This document shows, piece by piece, positions 25,438 through 35,614 of a DNA stretch of 64,000 nt. This stretch comes from JAHEAO01 sp942492375 (GTDB taxonomy: Bacteria > Pseudomonadota > Alphaproteobacteria > Rhodobacterales > Rhodobacteraceae): positions 744,001 through 808,000 of the forward strand of contig CALOEL010000014.1 in NCBI GenBank assembly GCA_942492375.1, written 5' to 3'. Position 1 is the stretch's first letter. Each line of letters begins with the position of its first letter. The translations under genes were made by a program, and so were the position numbers. Below the pieces are notes generated by a model. That model was not told the origin of the DNA. It saw nothing but the letters and a program-made list of their open reading frames with translations, and ran no database searches.

Positions 25438-26953
25438 GGGCCACCTCCATGTCATGCGCACCGCCCATCATCAGCCCAATCTCATCCACCGTCAGACCCT
25501 TGGCGGGACGCGGGGTCGACAGGCGACCTTCGTTCAGCGCGGCGAACCGGTCGGAGATTTCCATCAACTCGTCGAGGTCCTGGCTGATGCAGATCACCGC
25601 GGCGCCTTCCGCGGCCATGTCCAGCAGCGCCTGACGGATGGCGGCAGCGGCCGAGGCGTCGACGCCCCATGTCGGTTGGTTCACGACCAGCACGTCGGGC
25701 TTTTGCAGCACCTCGCGGCCGATCACGAATTTCTGCAGGTTGCCTCCGGAAAGCGACCGCGCGGCGTTGCCGGGACCGGGAGTGCGGACGTCGAAGTCCT
25801 TGATGACCTCGCGGGCGAACTCCTCGACCGCCGACCATTTCAGGAAGCCGCGCGAGGCAAGGTTCTTCCGGATCGTCGCCGTCAGGGCGGCGTTTTCGGT
25901 AAGGCTCATGTCAGGGGCGGCGGCATGGCCGAGGCGCTCTTCGGGCGCGGCCAGAAGGCCCAGGCGGCGGCGGGCGTTGGGGCCGAGATGGCCGACGCTT
26001 TCACCCTTCAGGTGAACCGTATCCGCCGGGGCGGTCGCCTCGCCGGAAAGGGCGGCAAGCAACTCGTCCTGACCGTTGCCGGCGACGCCGCCGATGCCAA
26101 GTACCTCGCCCGCGCGAACTTCGAAGGACACGTCTTTCAGCGACGTGCCGAACGGGTTGCCGGATTTCATCGACAGGCCCGAGAGTTCAAGCACGACTTT
26201 GCCGAGATCAGAAGGTTCACGGCTGGGTGTATGCAGAGTCTGGCCGACCATCATCTCGGCCAGTTCGCGGGCGGTGCTTTCGCGCGGGTTGGTCGTGCCC
26301 ACGACCTTGCCCAACCGCAGGATCGTCGCGCTGTCGCAGAGCGAGCGGATTTCCTCGAGCTTGTGCGAGATATAAAGGATCGCCGTCCCCTCCGCGCTGA
26401 GCTTGCGGAGCGTTTCGAAGAGGATCAGCACCTCTTGCGGCGTCAGGACCGAAGTCGGTTCGTCCATGATGAGCAGCTTGGGGTCCTGCAGCAGGCAGCG
26501 GATGATCTCGACCCGCTGGCGTTCCCCGGCGCTGAGTTCACCGACCAGACGCGAAGGGTCCAGCGGCAGGCCGTAGGTTTCCGACACCTCGCGGATGCGG
26601 GCCGCAAGCTGGCGCATGGGCGGCGGGTTTTCCATGCCCAGCGCCACATTCTCGGCGACGTTCAGCGCCTCGAACAGCGAGAAGTGCTGGAACACCATGG
26701 CGACGCCCGAGGACCGGGCGGCATGGGGCGTGGACGGTTCGTAAGGTTTGCCCTGCCAGATCATCCGGCCGGAATCCGGGCGCACCAATCCGTAGATCAT
26801 CTTGACCAGCGTGGACTTGCCCGCGCCGTTCTCGCCCAGAAGCGCGTGAACCTCGCCGGGCGTGACGCTGAACGACACCTTGTCATTGGCGACGACGCCC
26901 GGATAGGCCTTGGTCACGCCCTCCACGGCCAGAAGAATATCATCTGTCCCCAT
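25424..26953 (-). CDS. BMP-type ABC transporter ATP-binding protein (two domains)
   Basis: A 509-residue double ATPase (YufO/RbsA-like). The N-terminal domain has Walker A GENGAGKST, signature LSAGERQRVEI and Walker B LLIMDEPTS. The C-terminal domain has a degenerate Walker A (GGVAGNGQDELLAAL), signature LSGGNLQKFVIG and a weak Walker B (VLVVNQPTWGVD), the usual asymmetry in this family. Its ATG overlaps the xdhC stop by one base (TAATG). This ties the transporter to purine oxidation: uptake of a purine or nucleoside, then xanthine dehydrogenase. Confidence 0.92.
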   Translation of the reverse strand: MGTDDILLAVEGVTKAYPGVVANDKVSFSVTPGEVHALLGENGAGKSTLVKMIYGLVRPDSGRMIWQGKPYEPSTPHAARSSGVAMVFQHFSLFEALNVAENVALGMENPPPMRQLAARIREVSETYGLPLDPSRLVGELSAGERQRVEIIRCLLQDPKLLIMDEPTSVLTPQEVLILFETLRKLSAEGTAILYISHKLEEIRSLCDSATILRLGKVVGTTNPRESTARELAEMMVGQTLHTPSREPSDLGKVVLELSGLSMKSGNPFGTSLKDVSFEVRAGEVLGIGGVAGNGQDELLAALSGEATAPADTVHLKGESVGHLGPNARRRLGLLAAPEERLGHAAAPDMSLTENAALTATIRKNLASRGFLKWSAVEEFAREVIKDFDVRTPGPGNAARSLSGGNLQKFVIGREVLQKPDVLVVNQPTWGVDASAAAAIRQALLDMAAEGAAVICISQDLDELMEISDRFAALNEGRLSTPRPAKGLTVDEIGLMMGGAHDMEVAHVAA

Positions 26954-27891
26954 TATCCTACCCTGTTCCTTTCGGCGTCTGTTTGCGCCTGTTGTTGTGA
27001 TATCAGTTCCGCCGCGACGCCGATGGCGATAGCTTGCGGTTCCTTGCCCAGATGCGGCTGACCGATAGGGCAGCGGATGCGGGTGATTTGTGCCTCGTCA
27101 TGGCCGAGTTGCCTGAGCCGGCTGCGGAATCGCGCCCACTTGGTGCGCGATCCGATCAGCCCCGCCGCTCGGAAGCCGTGCGACAGCAGGCGGTGGCAAA
27201 GCTCGAGGTCCAACGCGTGCGAATAGGTCAGGATCAGATGCTCTGCCTCTGCGGGCGCGAATTTCATCAGATCGGCGGGGTTCTCGGCGATCAGCCGGGT
27301 AACGCCGTGGGGTATCGTTTCGGGAAATCGGTCGGCGGCGGTGTCGATCCATGTCAGCTCGAACCCCGTCAGCGGATGCAGGACCGAGACGATGGCCCGC
27401 CCCACATGGCCGGCGCCGAAAATCCAGACCTGCCGCGTCGCGGTGGCGACCGGTTCCACCAGCCAGCCGGATTGGAACATGGTCGGCACGGGCGTTCCCG
27501 AATTCCGCGCCTCGGCCAGTCGTCGCTGGATGGCCAGCGGCACGTCAGGCGAGCCGCCGAGGCTTCGCAGGAAATGCGTGTCCGCGATGTCGTTCAGCCG
27601 CCGGGTGTCGAAGATTTCGGAGACAAGCGTAACCGCGCCGCCGCAGCACTGGCCCATGGCGGGGCCAAGCGGCACGCGGTCTGTCCGGTCGTTGGCAATG
27701 CTTCGGGCCCGCTTGGCGGCCTCGAATTCCAATGCGCCGCCGCCGATCGTGCCGGATTGGCCATCTTCCCAGACCAGCATCGAAGCGCCGACCTCTCGCG
27801 GGACAGAGCCTGCGATTTCCGCGACGACGACGCGCACGACGCGGCCATGCTTGCTGATAGCCTCTCGCAGGGCTTGCAGATCGAGGCTCAT
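26953..27891 (-). CDS. xdhC: Xanthine dehydrogenase accessory protein XdhC
   Basis: A 312-residue chaperone that binds molybdenum cofactor, supports its sulfuration and delivers it to XdhB. N-terminal XdhC/CoxI domain: VVVAEIAGSVPREVGASMLV and SGTIGGGALEFEAAKRA, with the QCCGGAVTL cysteine pair. C-terminal Rossmann domain: VWIFGAGHVGRAIVSVL. The end carries the family element RIRCPIGQPHLGKEPQAIAIG. The ATG at 27891 overlaps the end of the xdhB frame (ATGA). Because xdhB is frameshifted, the annotated open frame of xdhB runs straight into xdhC, which should not be read as a natural fusion. Confidence 0.92.
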   Translation of the reverse strand: MSLDLQALREAISKHGRVVRVVVAEIAGSVPREVGASMLVWEDGQSGTIGGGALEFEAAKRARSIANDRTDRVPLGPAMGQCCGGAVTLVSEIFDTRRLNDIADTHFLRSLGGSPDVPLAIQRRLAEARNSGTPVPTMFQSGWLVEPVATATRQVWIFGAGHVGRAIVSVLHPLTGFELTWIDTAADRFPETIPHGVTRLIAENPADLMKFAPAEAEHLILTYSHALDLELCHRLLSHGFRAAGLIGSRTKWARFRSRLRQLGHDEAQITRIRCPIGQPHLGKEPQAIAIGVAAELISQQQAQTDAERNRVG

Positions 27892-30288
27892 GACCGCACC
27901 CGGTCGAGTGTGGTCAAGATGCGTTCTGCCGTGGCGGGCGCGTCGAGCGACGGATAGGCGCGCCCGCAGGCGGCGACTGCGTCCGACAGTGCCATCAACG
28001 CCGAAATGCCCAGCATGAAGGGCGGTTCGCCAACGGCTTTGGAACGATAGATGGTGTCTTCGCGGTTGCGGCCATCGTACAGTGCGACGTTGAAGATATC
28101 GGGCCGGTCCGAGCAGGCGGGAATCTTGTAGGTCGAGGGCGCGTGGGTGCGAAGGTTGCCCTTGTCGTCCCAGACCAGTTCCTCGGTCGTCAGCCAGCCC
28201 GCGCCCTGGACGTAGCCGCCCTCGATCTGGCCGATGTCGATGGCGGGGTTCAGCGAGGAGCCCCACGTCATGCAGGATGTCGGTCCTCAGGATTCGGTTT
28301 TCGCCGGTCAGCGTGTCGATGACGCATTCGGTGACGGCGGCGCCATAGGCAAAGTAGTAGAACGGGCGTCCCTTGCCGGTGACGCGGTTCCATTCGATCT
28401 TGGGCGTCTTGTAGAAGCCGGTCGCGGACAGGCTGACGCGGTTTTCATAGGCCAGCTTGACGGCTTCGGTGAAGGTCAGGGTCTCGTTTCCGACGTGCAG
28501 CAAACCGTCGGCAAAACGTATGGCACGCGTCTGGTATCTCTGCCCGATGAAATCCGCGATCCTTTCGCGGATCGTGTCGCAGGCGGCCTTGACCGCCATG
28601 CCGTTGAGGTCGGACCCCGAGGAGGCGGCGGTGGCCGAGGTGTTGGGCACCTTCGCGGTGTCGGTGGCGGTGATCTTGACCTTGTCGAGACCGACGCCGA
28701 AGGACGAAGCCGCGACCTGCGCCACCTTCTGGAACAGCCCCTGTCCCATCTCAGTGCCGCCGTGGTTCATGTGGATCGAGCCGTCCTGATAGACATGTAC
28801 CAGCGCACCAGCCTGATTGAGATGGGTCAAGGTGAAGCTGATGCCGAATTTGACCGGGGTCAGAGCGATACCTTTCTTCAGCACTTCGTTCTGCGCGTTC
28901 CACGTGGCCACAGCCTTGCGGCGGGCGCGGTAGTCAGAGGTCTGTTCCAGCTTGTCGCAAAGCCGGTTCAGGATGAAATCCTCGACCGCCATGTGATAGG
29001 GCGTGGTCTGGGCGTCCTTGGGCGGTGCGGGCGGATCGCCTGCAACCGGCGGCGCACCGCGCGAGGCGAGATCAGCCGAGGTGTCGCCGGGCAGGCCGCG
29101 GCCCTCGTCGGTTTCGGGATTGGCCTTGTCGGCCGTCTCGGGCGCGGCATCGGCGTAGAAATTCACCCGCCGCACGTCATAGGGGTCGCGACCAACGGCA
29201 TGGGCGATGTGGTCGAGCACGCGCTCGATCGCCAGCATTCCCTGCGGCCCGCCGAAGCCGCGATAGGCGGTGGCGGACTGCATGTTGGTCTTCAGCCGGT
29301 GGCTCTCGATCCGGGCCGCTGGCAGGTTGTAGGCATTGTCGGAATGCAGCATCGCGCGGTCGGCGACCGGCAGCGACAGATCCTGCGCCCAGCCGCAGCG
29401 GGTGTATTGCAGGAAATCGATGCCAGCGATCCGGCCTTCGTCATCGAAGCCCACGTCATAGTCGATGCGGAAATCGTGGCGCTTGCCGGTGATGATCATG
29501 TCATCGTCGCGATCATAGCGCATCTTGCAGGGCCGGCCGGTGAGGCGCGCCGCCACGGCGCAGCCGACGGCCAGCGCGTTGCCCTGGCTTTCCTTGCCGC
29601 CGAAGCCGCCGCCCATCCGCCGGGTCTCGACGCGGACGGCGTTCATCGGGGTGCCGATCGCCTCGGCGACCTTGTGCTGGATCTCTGTCGGATGCTGGGT
29701 CGAGGAATGCACCAGCATGTCGCCGCCTTCCTGCGGCAGCGCGAGGGCGGCCTGACCTTCGAGATAGAAATGTTCCTGCCCGCCCATGGTGATGCTGCCC
29801 TGAAGGCGGTTCTTCGCCCCTTTCAGTGCGGCACCGGCATCGCCCTTGGACCAGATCACCGGGCCATCCTCGAACCGGCTGTCAGCTTCCAGGGCATCCT
29901 CGATGCTGAGAAGCGCGGGCAGTTCGGAATATTCGATCCTGCCCAGACGCGCGGCCTTGCGGGCTGCAAGGTGGGTTTCGGCGACGACCATGAAGATCGG
30001 CTGGCCGACATAGTGGACGGTTCCTGTCGCCAGCAGCGGTTCGTCATGGATCGAGGGCGAGACGTCGTTGGCGAAGGGCAGGTCGTCCGCCGTCAGGACG
30101 GCAATGATGCCAGGGGCCGCGCGAACGGCGTCGAGATTGATCGAGGTGATCTCACCGTGCGCAATAGTGGATAGGCCGAAGGCCAGATGCAGGCAGTTCG
30201 CGGGCACCGGGATGTCATCGACATAGCGGGCCTGACCGGTGACATGCAGCGGGGCCGCGTCATGTGGCAATGGCTTGGCGACGGTCAT
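27888..30288 (-). pseudogene. xdhB: Xanthine dehydrogenase molybdenum subunit, one frameshift
   Basis: XdhB carries the molybdopterin site that hydroxylates hypoxanthine and xanthine. The first ~675 codons are intact (QARYVDDIPVPANCLHLAFG, ETRRMGGGFGGKESQGN, HMNHGGTEMGQGLFQKVAQV). At LHDVG (about 28262) the frame breaks. The remaining conserved part, SSLNPAIDIGQIEGGYVQG to LTTLDRVRS, continues in another frame to the TGA at 27888. Removing one G from a run of four (28261-28264) restores a normal protein of about 799 residues. The cause may be a sequencing error or a recent mutation. The start overlaps the xdhA stop (ATGA). Confidence 0.88.
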
Positions 30289-31652
30289 GGCGTGACCTCC
30301 AGCACATCGGTGCGCTCGCCCTGATCCTCGAGGAAGTAGCGCAGCAGAAGGTTGCGCGCGGTCTTCATCCGGTAATCGGCCGAGGCGCGCATGTCGGTCA
30401 TCGGCGTGAAATCACTGTTCATCGCGTCCATCGCGGCCCCCACCGTCTCGCGGGTCCAGGGCTGGCCGGTGAGGGCCGCCTCGGCGGCGGCAGCGCGTTT
30501 CGGGATGCCGGCCATGCCGCCGAAGGCGATGCGGGCCTCTGTTACCTTGCCATCCGTCACGCGGATCGAGAAGCAGCCGCAAACCGCCGAGATATCCTGA
30601 TCGAACCGCTTCGACAGCTTGTAGCATTTCAGCCGGTCGGGCTGGCGCGGGAAGCTGACGGACTCGACGAATTCGCCCTTGGCGCGGTCCTGCTTGCCAT
30701 AATCGATGAAGAAATCCTGCAACGGCATCTCGCGCCGGGTGTCGCCCATGCGCAGGTGCAGCGTGGCCCCCAGCGCGATCAGCGCCGGCGGGCTGTCACC
30801 GATCGGCGAGCCGTTGGCGATGTTGCCGCCGATGGTCGCGGCGTTGCGGACCTGCACCGAGCCGTAGCGGCGCAGCATCTCGGCGAAATCGGGGTGGAGG
30901 GGGGCAATGGCCTCCATCACATCCGTCACGCTGGCGCAGGCGCCGATGCGGATCGTCTCTTTGCCGATCTCGATATCCTTGAGGTCTTCGACGGCGTTGA
31001 GGAACGCGACCTCTTGCAAATCGTCCAGCCGCTTCGTCACCCACAGGCCGACATCGGTCGCGCCGCCGACAAGCACGGCATCCGGATGGGCGGCATACCA
31101 TTTGGCAAGCTCGTCAGAAGAGCGCGGAATTGCGATGTCGGTTTCCGTCCGGTCCAGCTTCGCCAGATCCTCGGCCATCCAGTCGGGCACGGGTTGCGAC
31201 GCGGCCGCCTCGGCGGCGCGGATGATCGGCGCATAGCCGGTGCAGCGGCAGAGGTTCCCGGCCAGCTGGTCGTCATGGTCGCTGCGGCCGTTCTTGTGGG
31301 CGGTCGCCATCGAGACCACGAATCCCGGCGTGCAGAAGCCGCATTGCGAGCCGTGATGCTCGACCATCGCCGATTGCACCGGGTGCATGGTGCCGTCGGG
31401 TCCGGCAATGCCCTCGACCGTGCGCACCGCCTTGCCGTGCAGTTGCGGCAGGAACAGGATGCAGGCATTGACCGCGCGGCTGCCGCGCTGATCCGTCACC
31501 ATCACGGTGCAGGCCCCGCAATCGCCTTCGTTGCAACCTTCCTTGGTGCCCTTCAGCCCGCGTATCTCGCGCAGCCAGTCCAGCAATGTCCGGGTCGGGG
31601 CCTCCCCCTCGACGCGAACCGTCTCTCCGTTCAGAAGAAACTGCACTCCCAT
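30285..31652 (-). CDS. xdhA: Xanthine dehydrogenase iron-sulfur/FAD subunit
   Basis: A 455-residue small subunit that passes electrons from the molybdenum site to NAD. N-terminal plant-type [2Fe-2S] motif GCNEGDCGACTV, then the second cluster with CGFCTPG and GNLCRCTGYAPI. The FAD domain from about residue 180 has LVGGATDVGLWVTK and ATIGGNIANGSPIGD. The C-terminal CO-dehydrogenase flavoprotein-type domain is complete. First gene of the minus-strand operon xdhA-xdhB-xdhC-ABC. The ATG at 31652 (MGVQFLLNGE) was chosen; a start at 31679 would add nine basic residues. The 217-nt gap to divergent dnaE holds the promoter region. Confidence 0.92.
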   Translation of the reverse strand: MGVQFLLNGETVRVEGEAPTRTLLDWLREIRGLKGTKEGCNEGDCGACTVMVTDQRGSRAVNACILFLPQLHGKAVRTVEGIAGPDGTMHPVQSAMVEHHGSQCGFCTPGFVVSMATAHKNGRSDHDDQLAGNLCRCTGYAPIIRAAEAAASQPVPDWMAEDLAKLDRTETDIAIPRSSDELAKWYAAHPDAVLVGGATDVGLWVTKRLDDLQEVAFLNAVEDLKDIEIGKETIRIGACASVTDVMEAIAPLHPDFAEMLRRYGSVQVRNAATIGGNIANGSPIGDSPPALIALGATLHLRMGDTRREMPLQDFFIDYGKQDRAKGEFVESVSFPRQPDRLKCYKLSKRFDQDISAVCGCFSIRVTDGKVTEARIAFGGMAGIPKRAAAAEAALTGQPWTRETVGAAMDAMNSDFTPMTDMRASADYRMKTARNLLLRYFLEDQGERTDVLEVTP

Positions 31653-31869
31653 GTCGTTTATCCGCCGCTTTCTTTTCAATCAGACCTGCGGCGCGACTGC
31701 CCGATGCGGCGTAAAGCAGAGGCGCGGCCCGTTGACTGCCGGACAGCAAAGCCGGAAAAAACCGTTCTGGCAAGAAATGATTCTTTCGCCGAACCTGAAG
31801 GTCTTTCAAGAATCCGCGAAGGGTCTGTCGGCACTTCCGCCCCGCAATCCGCTGGCATAGAGTGACCGA

Positions 31870-34800
31870 ATGAGCAGTTCCCCGCGATTCATCCACCTTC
31901 GCCTGCATACCGAATACTCGCTACTGGAAGGCGCGGTGCCGGTGAAGAAACTGGCCGGGTTGTGCGCCGCGAACGGGATGCCTGCGGTCGCTGTCACCGA
32001 CACCAACAACATGTTCGCGGCGTTGGAGTTTTCGGCTTCTGCCAGTGCCGCAGGCGTGCAGCCGATCGTCGGCTGTCAGGTCGATCTGGCCTTCGATCCG
32101 GTTCAGCCCGGCGAACGCGCACGACCGCCGGCTCCGGTGGTCCTGCTGGCGCAGAGCGAAGCGGGCTACATGAACCTGATGAAGCTGAATTCCTGCCTCT
32201 ATCTGGACGCGGGAGGTGAGCTTCCGATGGTGACCGTGGAGGAGTTGGCGGCCCATTCGGACGATCTGATCTGCCTCACCGGCGGCCCGGATGGACCGGT
32301 GGGACGGTTCCTGCAGCAGGGACAGGCACCCAAGGCCGAAGCGTTGATGACGAGGCTGGCGGCGATCTATCCCGGGCGGCTCTATGTGGAATTGCAGCGT
32401 CATCCGGGCGATGGCGGCCAGCCCGAGGCGGAACGCCTGACCGAACGCGGCTTCGTCGAAATGGCCTATGCGATGGACCTGCCACTGGTGGCGACCAACG
32501 ACGTCTATTTCCCCAAGCCCGAGATGTATGAGGCGCATGATGCGCTGATCTGCATCGCCCAGGGCGCCTATGTCGATCAGCAGGAGCCGCGCCGCCGGCT
32601 GACCGCCCAGCATTATTTCAGTTCGGCCGAGGAGATGGCGACGCTGTTCGCCGATCTGCCCGAGGCCATCGAGAACACGGTAGAGATCGCCCGCCGCTGC
32701 GCCTTCGCCGCGAAGAAGCGCGACCCGATCCTGCCGAAATTCGCCGATGACGAGGTGCAGGAACTGCGGCGGCAGGCGGTTCAGGGGCTGAACGACCGGC
32801 TGGCGATCATCGAACCCTCCGCCCCGCTGGAGGACTACGAGAAGCGGCTGGATTTCGAGTTGGGCATCATCGAGGGGATGGGCTTTCCCGGCTACTTCCT
32901 GATCGTCGCGGATTTCATCAAATGGGCCAAGGACCATGACATTCCGGTCGGGCCGGGGCGCGGTTCCGGCGCGGGGTCGCTGGTGGCCTATGCGCTCACG
33001 ATCACCGATCTCGATCCGCTGCGCTACAGCCTGTTGTTCGAGCGGTTCCTGAACCCCGAACGCGTCTCGATGCCCGATTTCGACATCGACTTCTGCATGG
33101 ATCGCCGGGAGGAGGTGATCCAATACGTGCAAGAGAAGTATGGCCGCGAGAAGGTGGCCCAGATCATCACCTTCGGCGCGCTTCTGTCGAAGGCGGCGGT
33201 GCGCGACGTGGGGCGGGTCTTGCAGATGCCCTATGGCCAGGTGGACCGGCTGTCGAAAATGATCCCGGTAGAAGGGGTCAAGCCGGTCAGCATTGAAAAG
33301 GCCTTGGCCGACGAGCCGCGTCTGCGGGAAGAGGCGAAGAACGAAGAGGTTGTCGACCGGCTGCTGAAGTACGGGATGCAGGTCGAGGGGCTGTTGCGTA
33401 ACGCCTCGACCCATGCCGCCGGCGTGGTGATCGGCGACCGGCCGCTGGACGAACTGGTGCCGCTTTACCAGGATCCACGCTCGGACATGCCCGCCACCCA
33501 GTTCAACATGAAATGGGTGGAAGCCGCTGGACTGGTCAAGTTCGACTTCCTGGGTCTCAAGACCTTGACGGTGATCCAGAACGCGCTGGACCTGCTGAAA
33601 GAGCGCGGCGTCGATATCGATATCAGCCTGATCCCGCTGGATGACGAAAAGACCTACCAGCTCTACGCCAGCGCCAAGACGGTCGCCGTGTTCCAGGTGG
33701 AAAGCTCGGGCATGATGGACGCGCTCAGGCGGATGAAGCCAACCTGCATCGAGGATATCGTGGCGCTGGTCGCGCTTTACCGCCCCGGCCCGATGGAGAA
33801 CATTCCGACCTATTGCGAGGTCAAAAATGGGCTCAAGCCGCTGGAATCCATCCATCCGCTGATCGACCATATCCTTGAGGAAACCCAAGGCATCATCGTC
33901 TATCAGGAACAGGTGATGGAAATCGCGCAGGTGATGGCGGGCTACACGCTGGGCGGCGCCGACCTTTTGCGCCGCGCGATGGGCAAGAAGATCGCCGAGG
34001 AAATGGCCAAGGAGCGCCCGAAATTCGTCGAGGGCGCGAAGGCGAACGGGGTCGAGGCGAAGAAGGCCAGCGAGGTGTTCGACCTTCTGGAAAAGTTCGC
34101 CAATTACGGCTTCAACAAGTCCCACGCCGCCGCCTATGCCGTGGTCAGCTACCAGACCGCCTGGCTGAAGGCGAACCATCCGGTCGAGTTCATGGCCGGG
34201 GTGATGAACTGCGATATCCATCTGACCGACAAGCTGGCGACCTATGCCGAGGAGGTCCGGCGCGGGCTGGAGATCGAGATCGTGCCGCCTTGCGTCAACC
34301 GATCGGAAGCGACGTTCAGCGTGTCAAACGGCTGCGTCGTCTATGCCCTCGGCGCGCTGAAGAATGTGGGCGCCGACGCGATGCGGCTGATCACGGAGGC
34401 GCGGGGGGTGAAGCCGTTCGTCAACCTCTACGACTTCGCCCGGCGCGTGGATCTCAAGCGGATCGGCAAGCGGCCAATGGAGATGCTGGCGCGGTCCGGC
34501 GCGTTCGACGAGTTGGACCGCAACCGCCGTCGGGTGTTCGACAGTCTCGATGCGCTGGTGAACTATTCCGCCGCGATCCACGATCAGCGCAACTCTTCGC
34601 AGGTTTCCCTGTTCGGCGAGGCGGGGGATGACCTGCCGGAGCCGCGCCTGTCGCCGGTCGAGGACTGGCTGCCGAACGAGCGGCTGGTCGAGGAGCACAA
34701 GGCCGTCGGGTTCTACCTGTCGGGCCACCCTCTGGACGATTACATGGCGCCGCTGAAACGGCAGGGCATCATGACGCTGGCCGAGGTGGCCGCGCAGGCC

Positions 34801-35313
34801 GAGCGCGCACCGCATGTCGCGAAGATGGCGGGTGCGATCAGCGGCCGGCAGGAACGCAAGTCGGCGCGCGGCAACCGCTTCGCCTTCGTTCAGCTTTCCG
34901 ACCCGACCGGACTTTACGAGGTGACGGTGTTTTCCGACACGCTCGAAGCGGCGCGGGACCATCTGGAAACCGGCGCCAATGTCGTACTGACCGTCGAGGC
35001 GACGATGGAAACCGAACAGCTGAAGCTGCTGGCAAGGGCGATCACGCCGATCGACTCGGTCGCCACGGGTGGCGCCGGCATGGGGCTGAAGGTCTTCATT
35101 GAAGACGAGGCGGCGATCTTCAGCGTCAAGTCGCTGCTGGATCGGATGGCGGATGGCCGGGCCCGCTCTCGCGGGCCACTGACATTCTGCGTCTCGGATC
35201 GCATGTCCGGCGCTGAATACGATGTGACGCCCGACGCCCAGTTCGCGCTCAATCCGCAGATCAAGGGCGCGATCAAGTCGCTCGGCGGCGTCGTAATGGT
35301 CGAGGATATCTAG
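31870..35313 (+). CDS. dnaE: DNA polymerase III alpha subunit
   Basis: The replicative polymerase of the chromosome, 1147 residues, full length. The N-terminal PHP domain starts FIHLRLHTEYSLLEGA. The polymerase core has the acidic metal-binding triad in the GPGRGSGAGSLVAY and MPDFDIDFCMD blocks. Downstream come HAAGVVIGDRPL and FNKSHAAAYAVVSYQTAWLK, and the OB-fold region near residue 1000 (KMAGAISGRQERKSARGNRF). The ATG is at 31870. The gene is divergent from xdhA and converges on slyX. Confidence 0.97.
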   Translation: MSSSPRFIHLRLHTEYSLLEGAVPVKKLAGLCAANGMPAVAVTDTNNMFAALEFSASASAAGVQPIVGCQVDLAFDPVQPGERARPPAPVVLLAQSEAGYMNLMKLNSCLYLDAGGELPMVTVEELAAHSDDLICLTGGPDGPVGRFLQQGQAPKAEALMTRLAAIYPGRLYVELQRHPGDGGQPEAERLTERGFVEMAYAMDLPLVATNDVYFPKPEMYEAHDALICIAQGAYVDQQEPRRRLTAQHYFSSAEEMATLFADLPEAIENTVEIARRCAFAAKKRDPILPKFADDEVQELRRQAVQGLNDRLAIIEPSAPLEDYEKRLDFELGIIEGMGFPGYFLIVADFIKWAKDHDIPVGPGRGSGAGSLVAYALTITDLDPLRYSLLFERFLNPERVSMPDFDIDFCMDRREEVIQYVQEKYGREKVAQIITFGALLSKAAVRDVGRVLQMPYGQVDRLSKMIPVEGVKPVSIEKALADEPRLREEAKNEEVVDRLLKYGMQVEGLLRNASTHAAGVVIGDRPLDELVPLYQDPRSDMPATQFNMKWVEAAGLVKFDFLGLKTLTVIQNALDLLKERGVDIDISLIPLDDEKTYQLYASAKTVAVFQVESSGMMDALRRMKPTCIEDIVALVALYRPGPMENIPTYCEVKNGLKPLESIHPLIDHILEETQGIIVYQEQVMEIAQVMAGYTLGGADLLRRAMGKKIAEEMAKERPKFVEGAKANGVEAKKASEVFDLLEKFANYGFNKSHAAAYAVVSYQTAWLKANHPVEFMAGVMNCDIHLTDKLATYAEEVRRGLEIEIVPPCVNRSEATFSVSNGCVVYALGALKNVGADAMRLITEARGVKPFVNLYDFARRVDLKRIGKRPMEMLARSGAFDELDRNRRRVFDSLDALVNYSAAIHDQRNSSQVSLFGEAGDDLPEPRLSPVEDWLPNERLVEEHKAVGFYLSGHPLDDYMAPLKRQGIMTLAEVAAQAERAPHVAKMAGAISGRQERKSARGNRFAFVQLSDPTGLYEVTVFSDTLEAARDHLETGANVVLTVEATMETEQLKLLARAITPIDSVATGGAGMGLKVFIEDEAAIFSVKSLLDRMADGRARSRGPLTFCVSDRMSGAEYDVTPDAQFALNPQIKGAIKSLGGVVMVEDI

Positions 35314-35316
35314 GCG

Positions 35317-35523
35317 TTACCAATGCGGCGGACGCTGGTCGGCCAAGGGCACGGTGCCGCCTTCCTGCACCTCGCGTTCCGCCTCGCGCTCCATCAGCAT
35401 CGCCTGCCGCCGCAGCAGCTGTTCGATCTGCGCCTCCTGCCGGGCGACGATGTCCGACAGGTCTTCGGTCACGCGGGTCAGATGCGCGAGCTGTTCCTCG
35501 AGCTTGAATATCCGGTCTTCCAT
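35317..35523 (-). CDS. slyX: SlyX family protein
   Basis: A 68-residue protein, nearly all coiled coil (EDRIFKLEEQLAHLTRVTED, then IVARQEAQIEQLLRRQAMLM) with the SlyX-typical ending PPHW. Its molecular role is unknown; E. coli slyX lies beside slyD. Its stop lies 4 nt from the dnaE stop on the opposite strand. Confidence 0.85.
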   Translation of the reverse strand: MEDRIFKLEEQLAHLTRVTEDLSDIVARQEAQIEQLLRRQAMLMEREAEREVQEGGTVPLADQRPPHW

Positions 35524-35614
35524 CGCGGTCCTCCTGTTCGGGTCAGCCCGCTTGCCCCCTACCGGCCCCTGCGCTAGACCGCCCGGCGACTCCTATCCGC
35601 GAGGCAGCCGAGCG

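Noticed and set aside
26953..30288. A single 1111-residue XdhB-XdhC fusion protein
   Set aside because: The stretch between about 28260 and 27890 reads as meaningless Arg-rich sequence in that frame, while the real XdhB C terminus is in another frame. One extra G explains it.
31921..34221. A 766-codon open frame antisense to dnaE
   Set aside because: DnaE is complete and conserved in the sense frame; the antisense frame is a codon-bias shadow.
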